Assembly (NCBI RefSeq): GCF_017306585.1
Contig: NZ_JAFKIC010000128.1
Coordinates: 1-50,780 of the forward strand
Direction: 5' to 3'
DNA length: 50,780 nt
From: Mesorhizobium sp.
Lineage (GTDB): Bacteria > Pseudomonadota > Alphaproteobacteria > Rhizobiales > Rhizobiaceae
Part shown: positions 1 to 7,738 of the stretch, one piece after another
How the letters are laid out: each line of letters starts with the position of its first letter
How positions within the stretch are numbered: position 1 is the first letter of the stretch
Position numbers and translations under genes: made by a program
The notes under the pieces: generated by a model
Databases searched by the model: none
Seen by the model: only the letters and a program-made list of their open reading frames with translations
What the model was told of the DNA's origin: nothing

Positions 1-999
1 TATTACGTAACGACCGGCTTGGACCCTGAAACGGCTTTCGCCACATGGAGCGCGGTGTTGTCGCCTCTCTTCGAGCCGCGCCCGTGGACCCGCAGCAAAA
101 AACTCCCCACCGGATCGGCCAACGGAGCAATCCTGGGGGACATGATCATCGCGAAAGTGGCTTTCGCACCGCAGGCGTTCGTGCGCGACACGCAGCGCAT
201 AGCCGTCACGCCGGACCACATCTTGTTGCACCTCTATATGAGCGGCGGCTTCAACGGGATGATTTCGGGAGAGCAGGCCTCGATCGGCCCGGGAAGGGTC
301 GCCGTGATCGATCTGGCCCACGAGGTCCGTACCCGCGCCTATGCCTCCAACACACTGTCTCTCATCGTTCCCCGCGCGCTGCTGGGCGGCATAGTGCCGG
401 GCACTCTGAAGCCACGCCTCGATCCGCTGCGCAACGACCTCCTCGCCGCGCATATGCGCTCGCTCCAGGAGCGAAGCACGCAGATTTCGGAGGAAGAGGT
501 TGAAGGCACTGTTTCCGACACCGCGGATTTCCTGCGGCGGTTGCTGATCAAGCCCGACTTCACATCCCGGAATGCGCGGGACGCGGACGATGATCTGCTG
601 TCGCTGGCGGAGGCCGCAATCCGTGACAATCTCGCCATCGGCAAGCTCTCCCCGGAATTCCTGGCGGAGAAGCTCAGGACCTCGCGCGCTTCGCTCTATC
701 GGGTTTTCGCGCCGCATGGCGGCATCATGCGTTATGTCCAGGAACGCCGGCTCGTGGCGGTCCGGGTGGCATTGAGCGATCCTCTCGAGACGCGCAAATT
801 GTCACGAATTGCGGCGGATCTCGGCTTCAACAGCGAAGCGCATTTCAGCCGGGCGTTCCGCCAGCGGTTCGGCACGACCGCCAGCGACTATCGCAGGGAA
901 CAGATGGAGGCGTCGGCGCAAACCCAGCTGACGAGCCCGGAAGTCGTCAACCGGTGGTGGGTGGAGGTTGCGGCGAGGGCGCGGCAGGCCGGCGCGTAG
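1..999 (+). CDS. AraC-family transcriptional regulator (5' end probably outside the window)
   Basis: A one-component DNA-binding regulator. About 200 N-terminal residues form an AraC-binding-like sensor region, followed by a C-terminal AraC double helix-turn-helix of about 100 residues. The second helix-turn-helix is recognisable as IAADLGFNSEAHFSRAFRQR, followed by the family-typical FGTTASDYR. The frame is open back to base 1. The first possible start inside the window is a TTG at 19 without a visible ribosome binding site, and the sensor domain seems to begin right there, so the real start is probably a little upstream. The neighbour on the minus strand is convergent, so its target cannot be inferred from position. 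Ligand unknown. Confidence 0.85.
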   Translation, partial: YYVTTGLDPETAFATWSAVLSPLFEPRPWTRSKKLPTGSANGAILGDMIIAKVAFAPQAFVRDTQRIAVTPDHILLHLYMSGGFNGMISGEQASIGPGRVAVIDLAHEVRTRAYASNTLSLIVPRALLGGIVPGTLKPRLDPLRNDLLAAHMRSLQERSTQISEEEVEGTVSDTADFLRRLLIKPDFTSRNARDADDDLLSLAEAAIRDNLAIGKLSPEFLAEKLRTSRASLYRVFAPHGGIMRYVQERRLVAVRVALSDPLETRKLSRIAADLGFNSEAHFSRAFRQRFGTTASDYRREQMEASAQTQLTSPEVVNRWWVEVAARARQAGA

Positions 1000-1035
1000 C
1001 GCCGGTCCGGGCTGGAGCCTTGCGTCGCAGAGCCC

Positions 1036-1638
1036 TCAGGACGAAGGAATATGCGGCTCCTCCACCAGAAAGAACCGCTCCTTCGGCGAAAAGTCCGTCA
1101 CCAGGAACGAGAACGACGCGGTCTCCAGCGGGTCGACCTTGCCTTTCCTGAACAGCAGCCTGTCATAGGGCTCGAAGTCGCGTTTGAACTCCGCGAAGCT
1201 GTCGGACTTGATCATGCCGTCCTCGCGCTGCGCCTGGTCGAAGGACAGGCCGTCGCCATAGTCGCTGGGCGTGCCCATGATCGATTGCAGTTCGAACTCG
1301 AATTCGATCCAGGCGTCGCCGCTGTTGTTGAGGACGACGATCTTCAAGGGCATATAGCCGGTCGCGTAATCGCCCGTCGATCCGAAGGGCTGGATGGGTT
1401 TGGCCGCGCGGATGGTCAGCGTCACCGGATCGGCGGTCTCCAGTTCCTCGGTCACCACGATCGGATCTGCGCGGGTTCCCACGCCGGTGGCCGAGAGGAT
1501 GCGGAAGCCGCCGAGTTCGTCTGAGAAGGAGTAGGCGCCGGCCTCGTACAGCCTGGCGCCGTCGGCCACGGCGCGCGGACAGTCCGCGGCCAGCAAAGCC
1601 GCACATAGCTGCACACAGCGCAGGCCCGGACGCGTCAT
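1036..1638 (-). CDS. Hypothetical secreted protein
   Basis: About 200 residues. I do not recognise the family. The N-terminus is hydrophobic with several cysteines and small residues (ALLAADCPRAVADG), consistent with a signal peptide, so the protein is probably periplasmic or surface-exposed. The remainder is rich in beta-prone residues and aromatic/acidic pairs (WIEFEFELQ, FSFLVTDFSPKERFFLVEEP), suggesting a beta-sandwich. It lies downstream of the amine oxidase-cytochrome-RidA group in the same direction, separated by about 180 bp, so it may or may not be co-transcribed. No strong Shine-Dalgarno is visible before the chosen ATG at 1638. Confidence 0.6.
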   Translation of the reverse strand: MTRPGLRCVQLCAALLAADCPRAVADGARLYEAGAYSFSDELGGFRILSATGVGTRADPIVVTEELETADPVTLTIRAAKPIQPFGSTGDYATGYMPLKIVVLNNSGDAWIEFEFELQSIMGTPSDYGDGLSFDQAQREDGMIKSDSFAEFKRDFEPYDRLLFRKGKVDPLETASFSFLVTDFSPKERFFLVEEPHIPSS

Positions 1639-1819
1639 GGCGCGAGTATGAACGACAATTGCCCTCCCGCATACTGGTCGGTGCGAGAGGGCGACCTGGT
1701 CGAAAGGGCGAGGCCGGGAGAAAGCCAGCTGGGCCTTTATCCAGCCGGAGGATTGCGAGCGTCCGGTTCTGCGTTCGTGGCGGGCCTGCTGGTCAGCAGC
1801 TAGACGCGGTTCCCCGGAT

Positions 1820-2320
1820 TCACGGCCTTACAGCTGTCACTTCGATCTCCACCAGGAAACCTGGGCTGGCGAGGCCCGCGACCTGCACGACCGAACGTGT
1901 CGGCAGGTTCGGCTGGTCCTTGGTGCCGAAGAACTGCGTGTAGCCTTTCATGAAGCCGGCGAAATCCATCTTGCCGTCCCTGGCGGGGTCGCCGACCAGG
2001 AAAACCTGCATCTTGATGACGTCGCCCATCTTCAGGCCGAGGTCTGCCAGCGTCTTGTCGATCGATTTCAGCACCGATGCGGTCTGGGCCTCGGTATCGC
2101 CGTAGGCGGCCACTGTTGCCTTGTCGGCCTTTTCATCGGCGACCGAGGGCACGGCGCCGCTGAGATAGACCGTGGTCTTGTCGGCCGGCACTTCGACGGC
2201 GCGTAAAATCGGAAAATCCGAATTTGGAATCTTGTGGCGAATGACATCGGCGGCCAGCGCGTGTCCCGCTGCCATCACTCCCGCCGCAAAGGCCGCCGCC
2301 CTGATCACTGATTTCATCAC
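1820..2320 (-). CDS. Exported RidA (YjgF/YER057c/UK114) family protein
   Basis: RidA proteins hydrolyse reactive imines or enamines to carbonyl compounds and ammonia. The 166-residue product has a typical Sec signal peptide (about residues 1-22, ending GHALA-AD), unlike most RidA proteins, which are cytosolic. The family's deaminase arginine is present in PTRSVVQVAGL (R142), and the C-terminal VEIEVTAV carries the conserved acidic residue, so it is likely to be active. It is the third gene of a minus-strand run after a Tat-exported amine oxidase and a cytochrome c. That context suggests it hydrolyses the imine the oxidase makes in the periplasm. A six-base inverted repeat (TTTGCG-TTGT-CGCAAA, 2383-2398) lies upstream of its start. 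Confidence 0.85.
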   Translation of the reverse strand: MMKSVIRAAAFAAGVMAAGHALAADVIRHKIPNSDFPILRAVEVPADKTTVYLSGAVPSVADEKADKATVAAYGDTEAQTASVLKSIDKTLADLGLKMGDVIKMQVFLVGDPARDGKMDFAGFMKGYTQFFGTKDQPNLPTRSVVQVAGLASPGFLVEIEVTAVRP

Positions 2321-2461
2321 CCGGTTTCCTTCTTTTCGCGAGGGGTTGAAAAGCGGTGGGCGCCACAGCGCCCGCCGCGCGGTTTGCGTTGTCGCAAATC
2401 GGCTTTTCAGATCGATCCGTTAGCGGCTCATCCCAAGCGTTCCGCTTGGCCGACGTTCCAG

Positions 2462-2887
2462 CTATCGAGCGTCCTTGACGTCCTGCGCCGTCACGGCATC
2501 CTTGTAGTCGTTGCCAAAATGGGTCCGCACATAGTTGACCACCGCGGCGACCTGGTCGTCGCTCATCATCTGACCGACCGGCGGCATGCCGTTCTGCCCG
2601 TGCAGAACGAGGGTGACGGGATAGCCGCCCGATTCCAGATTGGCATTCTTGGCAAGCGCCGGATAGTGGCCCGCGCCAACGGCGCCTTGGCCCTTGTCCA
2701 GATGGCAGGCGGCGCAGACATTGGCGTAAAGGGCCGCTCCGTCTTTCTCGGTGAACGTATCGCCCTGGCTGAATGTCATGCCGCCCGAATCGGCAAATGC
2801 GCCCGAGACCGGCAAAGCCAGGGCGGCGGACATTGCGGTCGCCACGGCGGCGATGCGGCCTGACGGCCTTTTGAAAAAGCTGCTCAT
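2462..2887 (-). CDS. Periplasmic c-type cytochrome
   Basis: A small mono-haem cytochrome c of 141 residues. It has a Sec signal peptide (about residues 1-32), the haem-binding CAACH at residues 58-62, and a probable methionine ligand at M101 in GQNGMPPVGQM, as in class I cytochromes. The frame is open further upstream, but the ATG at 2887 is preceded by GAGG at a normal distance and begins a proper signal peptide, so that start is preferred. It follows the amine oxidase by about 50 bp and precedes exported RidA. The likely role is to accept electrons from the flavoprotein in the periplasm and pass them to the respiratory chain. Confidence 0.85.
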   Translation of the reverse strand: MSSFFKRPSGRIAAVATAMSAALALPVSGAFADSGGMTFSQGDTFTEKDGAALYANVCAACHLDKGQGAVGAGHYPALAKNANLESGGYPVTLVLHGQNGMPPVGQMMSDDQVAAVVNYVRTHFGNDYKDAVTAQDVKDAR

Positions 2888-2937
2888 GATGGGATGCCTC
2901 GCAAGATTGGGTGTGAATGAGCGGGTCGGCATGGCCG

Positions 2938-4539
2938 TCACCCCTGCATTACGCGCTGATGCAGGCGGCCGATGGCATTGAGCGAGGACAGGATAGCGCC
3001 TTCCTGCCAGGCAGGGATGTAGGACGCGTGTTCGCCCGCCAGCACGATGCGCCCGTCGATCTGGCAGAGATTGTTGTAGTGCTCCTTGCGCGCCTCGTCG
3101 GTCCAGTCGCCGGCGCAGCCGAGCGTGAAGGGCGAGCGGTGCCATGCCCAGGAGACGCCGGTTTCGAACTCCTGGTTGTACTGCGGATGCAGCTGCGCCC
3201 CGTATTCCACCGCCTTCTGCACGCGCTGCTGTGGTGTCATGGCGGTGAACTCGTAGGAATTCGGCCCGTTCCAGGTGTAGCAGCCGAGCAGCACGCCCTT
3301 GCCGCCGGCGTTGAAACCGGTGCTTGGGTAGGAGATTTGCGAGATCGGCAGGTTGGTATAGCTGACGCCGCCAAAGATCGATTCATCCTCCTCCCAGAAA
3401 CGGCGCTTCATTTGCAGGCCGACCTTGACCGACGAGGCATAGGGCACCGCTCCGATCGCCGCCTGCATGGCGCCGCTGACCTGTGTTTCGATCTGGCTCA
3501 GAATGGTGAGTGGAATGGTGCAGACGCACCAGTCGGCGCTAGCCTCCTGCGGGGTGCCGAGGTTCTTGGCGTCTTCATAGGTTACCGTAACGCCCTTGTC
3601 GTTCTGGGCGATCTTGGTGACCTTGGCATTGTAGGTGATGAGGTCGCCGACCTGCTTGGCGAAAGCGTCGCCGATCCGGCCCATGCCGCCGACCGGCTGG
3701 AACATGGTCGTCTGGAACTCGTAGAGCGAGAAATTGGCGAGACCGCTCCACAGGCGCGAATTCAGGATATCGGAGGCGCTGATGACCTGTCCCGCCACGG
3801 GCTCGGCGCCGATGCCGCCGCCGGGTTCCTTCTCGTAGCCGCGGAATTCACCGGTGGCGAGGCTGGATTTGTAGCTGTAATCCTTGTCCAGCGCGCCCCA
3901 GGACTGCAGCGCCTCGAGCAGGATCTCCTGGTCCTCCTTGGAGACGTTGCCTTCCAGCTGGCCTTTCTTGGCCACCTTGGCCAGTAGCTCCGAGGTGTGG
4001 CCCTTGAAATCCGTCTCGATCTCGCGCACGCGCTTGGGCTTGCCGCCAAACGCCTCGGTCGAGTGCAGCAGTGCGTTGTGATTGATCTGCTGGAACGGCT
4101 CCAGCGTCACCCCGAGCCTGCGGCAATAGTCGAGCAATCCATTGTGATGGAAGGGAATACGCCACGGGCCGGGGTTGAGGTAGAGCCCCTCGTCGAATTC
4201 GCATTTCTGCGTATAGCCACCGAGTTCGGTGACGGTATCGCCGCCGCGGATGCTCCAGTTGCGGCCACCGGCGCGGGAGTTGTATTCGAGGATCTTCACC
4301 TTGTAGCCGGCCTGGCGCAGCTCCAGCGCTGCCAGCATGCCGGCAAGGCCGGCGCCCAGAATCAGCACCGAGGCGCCCTTGGGATCGCCTTCGAGCTTGA
4401 TCGGTCCCTTGTAGTCGGACTCCGCCGCCAGCCCCATGCTGGTCATGGCTTGATACATTGCGGCGCTGCCCGCCGTGATGCCGATCATTTTGAGAAGGTC
4501 GCGCCGACGCATGCCGGCAAACGGTTGTTCTAGCTGCAT
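2938..4539 (-). CDS. Tat-exported flavin monoamine oxidase/dehydrogenase
   Basis: A 533-residue FAD-dependent amine oxidoreductase. A twin-arginine signal (MRRRDLLKM, residues 10-18) followed by a hydrophobic stretch predicts Tat export of the folded, FAD-loaded enzyme. The dinucleotide-binding fold is at residues 59-90 (LILGAGLAGML, then ILEYNSRAGGRNWS), and the C-terminal FAD motif is AGEHASYIPAWQEGAILSSL. The family includes monoamine oxidases, L-amino acid oxidases and bacterial nicotine or pseudooxynicotine oxidoreductases. The substrate amine is unknown. The co-directional cytochrome c suggests that it acts as a dehydrogenase rather than an oxygen-using oxidase. It is the first gene of the minus-strand group. 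Confidence 0.88.
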   Translation of the reverse strand: MQLEQPFAGMRRRDLLKMIGITAGSAAMYQAMTSMGLAAESDYKGPIKLEGDPKGASVLILGAGLAGMLAALELRQAGYKVKILEYNSRAGGRNWSIRGGDTVTELGGYTQKCEFDEGLYLNPGPWRIPFHHNGLLDYCRRLGVTLEPFQQINHNALLHSTEAFGGKPKRVREIETDFKGHTSELLAKVAKKGQLEGNVSKEDQEILLEALQSWGALDKDYSYKSSLATGEFRGYEKEPGGGIGAEPVAGQVISASDILNSRLWSGLANFSLYEFQTTMFQPVGGMGRIGDAFAKQVGDLITYNAKVTKIAQNDKGVTVTYEDAKNLGTPQEASADWCVCTIPLTILSQIETQVSGAMQAAIGAVPYASSVKVGLQMKRRFWEEDESIFGGVSYTNLPISQISYPSTGFNAGGKGVLLGCYTWNGPNSYEFTAMTPQQRVQKAVEYGAQLHPQYNQEFETGVSWAWHRSPFTLGCAGDWTDEARKEHYNNLCQIDGRIVLAGEHASYIPAWQEGAILSSLNAIGRLHQRVMQG

Positions 4540-4854
4540 TTTTCGTCTCCTCGATCAGCGGCATGGCCGCGATCCGTCATGCTGCTCACTGCCCCGGAGC
4601 TCATGGCGAACTCCGTCCGGCCGTGTGAGGCTATGCCTGCCGGCCGGCCTGTACAACCAAGACGCGGCCCTGGAACAAGTGTCATCGGACATTGGTGCAA
4701 TGGCGCGTGCGGAGGCTTCTTTAGCCGGCATTTCGTACGCTATGGGCCGGCGGGCGGCCGCCTCCACGGCTGCTGTGCCAATTGAATAAGGTCGGCTGGC
4801 CGGCTCGCGACAGGAATATCCGCAATCGGCCCGTGCAGCGAAGCGCTGTCGAAA
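4540..4854. other. Intergenic region upstream of the amine oxidase group
   Basis: A 315-bp gap between the start of the amine oxidase (minus strand) and the end of the LacI gene (also minus). It should contain the amine oxidase promoter. Open frames here lack ribosome binding sites and plausible composition. Apart from short GC-rich repeats (CCGGC clusters) I see no clear operator, terminator or RNA structure. Confidence 0.5.
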
Positions 4855-5976
4855 CTAGGGCAGGACCGCCACGGCCCGCACGCTCTCCCGCTCCACCAGC
4901 GGGCACTCCAGCTTGGTGATGGGGTAGCGTCCCCGTCCGGGCGCGGTCGGCGCTTCCAGCTGTTCGATCGCCCACTGGCCCATCGCCATATGCGGCAGGA
5001 TCGAGGTGGTCAGCGGCGGGAACAGGTGGCGGGCGATTTCCTCGTCGTCATAGCCGACGACCGAGATATCCTGGGGAATGTGCAGCCCGGCTTCCTTCAG
5101 CGCCTCGTAGCAGCCGATCGCTGTACGGTCGTTCTGGCAGAAGATGGCCGTCGGACGGTCCTTCAGCCCCAGGAGTTTCACGGTCGCGGCATAGCCGGCG
5201 CTGGCCGACCAGTCGCCCTCGACCACCAGTTCCGGATCGAAAGGGATGTCGGCGGTGGCGAGCGCGCGGCGGTAGCCCTTCAGGCGATCCTGCGCGGCCT
5301 GCATCCACGGCTCGCCGGTGATGGTGGCGATGCGGCGGTGGCCGTGGCTGATGAGGTGCCGGGTCGAACTCTGGCCGCCGGCGATCTCGGACGGCACCAC
5401 GGCGGGAAACGCATAATCCGCCGTGTAGCAGTTGAGCAGGATCACCGGGATGTCGAGCCCGTAGAGAAAGTCGGGCGCCGTGATCTCGCGGGTGAAGATG
5501 GTCATGTAGATCAGCGCCGAGATGCCTCGTCTTGTGAGCGCCTGTATGGCGCGCGGCTCCATCACCGCGTCGCCCATGGTCTGCGCCACCAGGAGCACAT
5601 TGCCGGCGTTCCACGAGGCCTGGCGCGCGCCCTCGATGGCCACCACCGCCTCCGGGCTGGTGGCGAGCTGGTCGACGGCAAAGCCGATGACGCCGTCGAG
5701 CCGGTCGAAGGCCGGCCCTTCGAAGGTTGCAATCGGCGCCTTCAGCGCCGAGAAGGCGGGCGCGCTGTAGCCGAGCGCGCGGGCCGCCTCGATCACCCGC
5801 TCACGCGTCTGCTGCGACAGTCTTATCCCGGGCGAATTGTTGAGTACGAAGGAGACGGTCGCCTGCGAGCAGCCGGCCGCCCGGGCGATATCGGTCATGG
5901 TGACACGGCCCTTCGGCTTCGCCGGCGCCTTGCGGCGCTTCGGCGTCTCGATGGCCGAATCCCTGGTCTCGCTCAT
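4855..5976 (-). CDS. LacI-family transcriptional regulator
   Basis: A 373-residue sugar-responsive repressor. After a basic 24-residue tail comes the LacI helix-turn-helix (residues 27-50, MTDIARAAGCSQATVSFVLN), then the hinge helix and a periplasmic-binding-protein-like effector domain to the C-terminus. It is divergent from the sugar ABC operon starting at 6580, with about 600 bp between them, and is the obvious candidate to control that operon and itself. The ATG at 5976 has only a weak GAAG ahead of it. Ligand unknown. Confidence 0.9.
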   Translation of the reverse strand: MSETRDSAIETPKRRKAPAKPKGRVTMTDIARAAGCSQATVSFVLNNSPGIRLSQQTRERVIEAARALGYSAPAFSALKAPIATFEGPAFDRLDGVIGFAVDQLATSPEAVVAIEGARQASWNAGNVLLVAQTMGDAVMEPRAIQALTRRGISALIYMTIFTREITAPDFLYGLDIPVILLNCYTADYAFPAVVPSEIAGGQSSTRHLISHGHRRIATITGEPWMQAAQDRLKGYRRALATADIPFDPELVVEGDWSASAGYAATVKLLGLKDRPTAIFCQNDRTAIGCYEALKEAGLHIPQDISVVGYDDEEIARHLFPPLTTSILPHMAMGQWAIEQLEAPTAPGRGRYPITKLECPLVERESVRAVAVLP

Positions 5977-6579
5977 TGGCTTCGTGTCCCCAATCCCGGC
6001 TCCTGTCTAGCGGCGACCTGCCGGGCCGACAAGATGGCGCGATGGCGTCAGTTTATAGAGATAGTCGCGCGATTAATATCTATAATCAACCGCGCGGTCC
6101 ATCGCCCACTTATCTCTGGAGGTCAAAATATATGGGAATTGTGAAGCGTTGTGTGCCGCGCGCAGCGAGGGATCCTCGCCGCGTGGCGGCCGCGAGACCT
6201 CAGGGGACTGTTAGGCAAGGAGCCTAAACTAATACTGTTTACTAATACAAAAATGCGCTGTAACGTCAACCCGTCGCCTCCGGATCCAGTTCGGACCTGG
6301 AGGCGGTGGGAGTGTATCTGAATAGCCTGATAGCGAGCGGATTTCGCCTCCGCGAAGTTATGTCTCGGACATGTGATATGTCAGACAAATCGGACTATTT
6401 ACGAACGAGGGATGAGTCTCTAAAGTCTGTGGCCGTGGCTGGAAAGACGCCATTCTTTCGGTGCCGGGAACCCCTGAGGAGGAGGGGCGTCCAAGCCGCA
6501 AACGGCAAATTCGGGTGAGCAGATTTTAAGTGAGCAAGACCGGTCAGCCGCACGGCTGGACCAAAACGGGAGGTTGAAC
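5977..6579. other. Long divergent regulatory region with repeats (LacI / sugar ABC operon)
   Basis: A 603-bp non-coding interval. Visible elements are: an imperfect dyad TTATAGAGATA...TATCTATAA around 6052-6086; a direct repeat ACTAATAC at 6228-6235 and 6241-6248; a GC-rich inverted repeat CGCCTCC...GGAGGCG (6275-6305); the dyad TGTCTCGGACA followed by a related ATGTCAGACA (about 6362-6388); and a hairpin CAGCCG-CA-CGGCTG (6545-6558) just upstream of the ribosome binding site GGGAGG of the binding-protein gene. Any could be operator or leader elements; none can be assigned by eye. A 70-codon open frame at 6306-6518 has no ribosome binding site and I do not call it. Confidence 0.45.
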
Positions 6580-7542
6580 ATGAAATCCTTGATACGCAAT
6601 GCATCCGTGGCCGCCGCGGCCCTGGTTGTCGGCCTGACGGCGACGGCCATCGCGCGTGCCGACGACAAGCCGACGCTGGCCTTCGTCGTCAACGGCGCTT
6701 CCGACTTCTGGAAGGCCGCCGAAGCCGGGGTGAAGAAGGCGCAGGGCGAACTGCCCGATTACACTCTGGAACTCAAATATCCCGAGCAGTCCTCGGTCGC
6801 CATCCAGCAGCGGCTGATGGACGATCTGGTGACCGCCGGCGTCAAGGGCATCATGGTCTCGGCCGTCGATCCCAAGACCTCGACCGACGGGCTGAACAAG
6901 ATCGCCTCGGAAACGGCGCTGTTCACCACCGACTCGGACGCCCCGCAGACCAAGCGCGTCGCCTATATCGGCTCGTCTAATGTCGACGCCGGCAAGCAGG
7001 CGGCCGAAATCGCCAAGAAGGCTATGCCCAATGGCGGCAAGTGCCTGGGCTTCGTCGGCCTGCTCGGCGCGGACAACGCCAAGGAGCGCATCCAGGGCAT
7101 GAAGGACGGCCTGGCCGGCAGCAAGATCGAGCTGGTCGACGTGCGCGGCGACGACATCGACCAGGCGCGCGCTAAGAAGAATGTCGAGGACGCGCTGGTC
7201 GCCAGCCCCGACATCACCTGCATGGTCGGCTTCTACTCCTACAACACGCCGCGCATCTATGAAGCGCTGCGCGATGCCGGCAAGCTCGGCTCGATCACCG
7301 TCGTCGGCTTCGATGACGATCCGATCACGCTGGGCGGCGTCAAGGAAGGCACCATTGCCGCCACCGTCGTGCAGCAGCCCTTCGAATGGGCCTATCAGGG
7401 CATGAAGCTGATGGCCGCCTACCTCAAGGGCGACAAGTCGGGCATCCCGGCCAACAGTCTCATCATCATCCCGACCAAGATCATCGGCAAGGATGATGTC
7501 GACGCCTACGCCGCCAACCTGAAGGCCATGGCTGGGAAATAA
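6580..7542 (+). CDS. Sugar ABC transporter, periplasmic substrate-binding protein
   Basis: A 320-residue type-1 periplasmic binding protein (ribose/galactose-binding class) that captures a sugar and delivers it to the permease at 9331. A Sec signal peptide covers about residues 1-27. The mature protein starts with the family pattern LAFVVNGASDFWKAAEAGVKKA, where the aromatic and asparagine near the N-terminus usually contact the sugar, and carries VVGFDDDP late in the sequence. The ATG at 6580 follows GGGAGG by six bases, so an upstream in-frame TTG is disfavoured. First gene of an operon with 7739 and 9331. The 196-bp gap after it carries a strong hairpin. The sugar is unknown. Confidence 0.9.
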   Translation: MKSLIRNASVAAAALVVGLTATAIARADDKPTLAFVVNGASDFWKAAEAGVKKAQGELPDYTLELKYPEQSSVAIQQRLMDDLVTAGVKGIMVSAVDPKTSTDGLNKIASETALFTTDSDAPQTKRVAYIGSSNVDAGKQAAEIAKKAMPNGGKCLGFVGLLGADNAKERIQGMKDGLAGSKIELVDVRGDDIDQARAKKNVEDALVASPDITCMVGFYSYNTPRIYEALRDAGKLGSITVVGFDDDPITLGGVKEGTIAATVVQQPFEWAYQGMKLMAAYLKGDKSGIPANSLIIIPTKIIGKDDVDAYAANLKAMAGK

Positions 7543-7625
7543 TCGCCAGCGCGACGCATGATCCTCCCGCCGGCGCCTTTGTACCGTGCAAACGGCGCAT
7601 GAAGGAAAACGACCGCGTGCCGGCG

Positions 7626-7658
7626 CATCCTCTCCCCGCTCTCCTCGGGGAGAGGATG
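7626..7658. repeat. Perfect 12-bp inverted repeat between binding protein and ATPase
   Basis: CATCCTCTCCCC (7626-7637), a nine-base loop, then the exact complement GGGGAGAGGATG (7647-7658). It lacks a T-run, so it looks like a REP-type palindrome or mRNA-stabilising hairpin rather than a classic terminator. Its position after the binding-protein gene matches five other hairpins in this window. Confidence 0.8.
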
Positions 7659-7738
7659 AGGGTGGATCGCCGCTTCAACCTCTTCTTGACGGACCGCAAC
7701 CGGCCCGTCAGTCTGCAGGCCACCGGCTGCTGTCAGGC

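Noticed and set aside
2917-3987. A 356-codon open frame on the plus strand opposite the amine oxidase
   Set aside because: No family features, no ribosome binding site, and composition typical of antisense frames in GC-rich coding DNA. The same holds for the long plus-strand frames at 4990-6144, 15850-16821 and 42290-43504.
6306-6518. A 70-codon open frame in the LacI/ABC intergenic region
   Set aside because: No ribosome binding site, no recognisable composition, and it overlaps the repeat structures.
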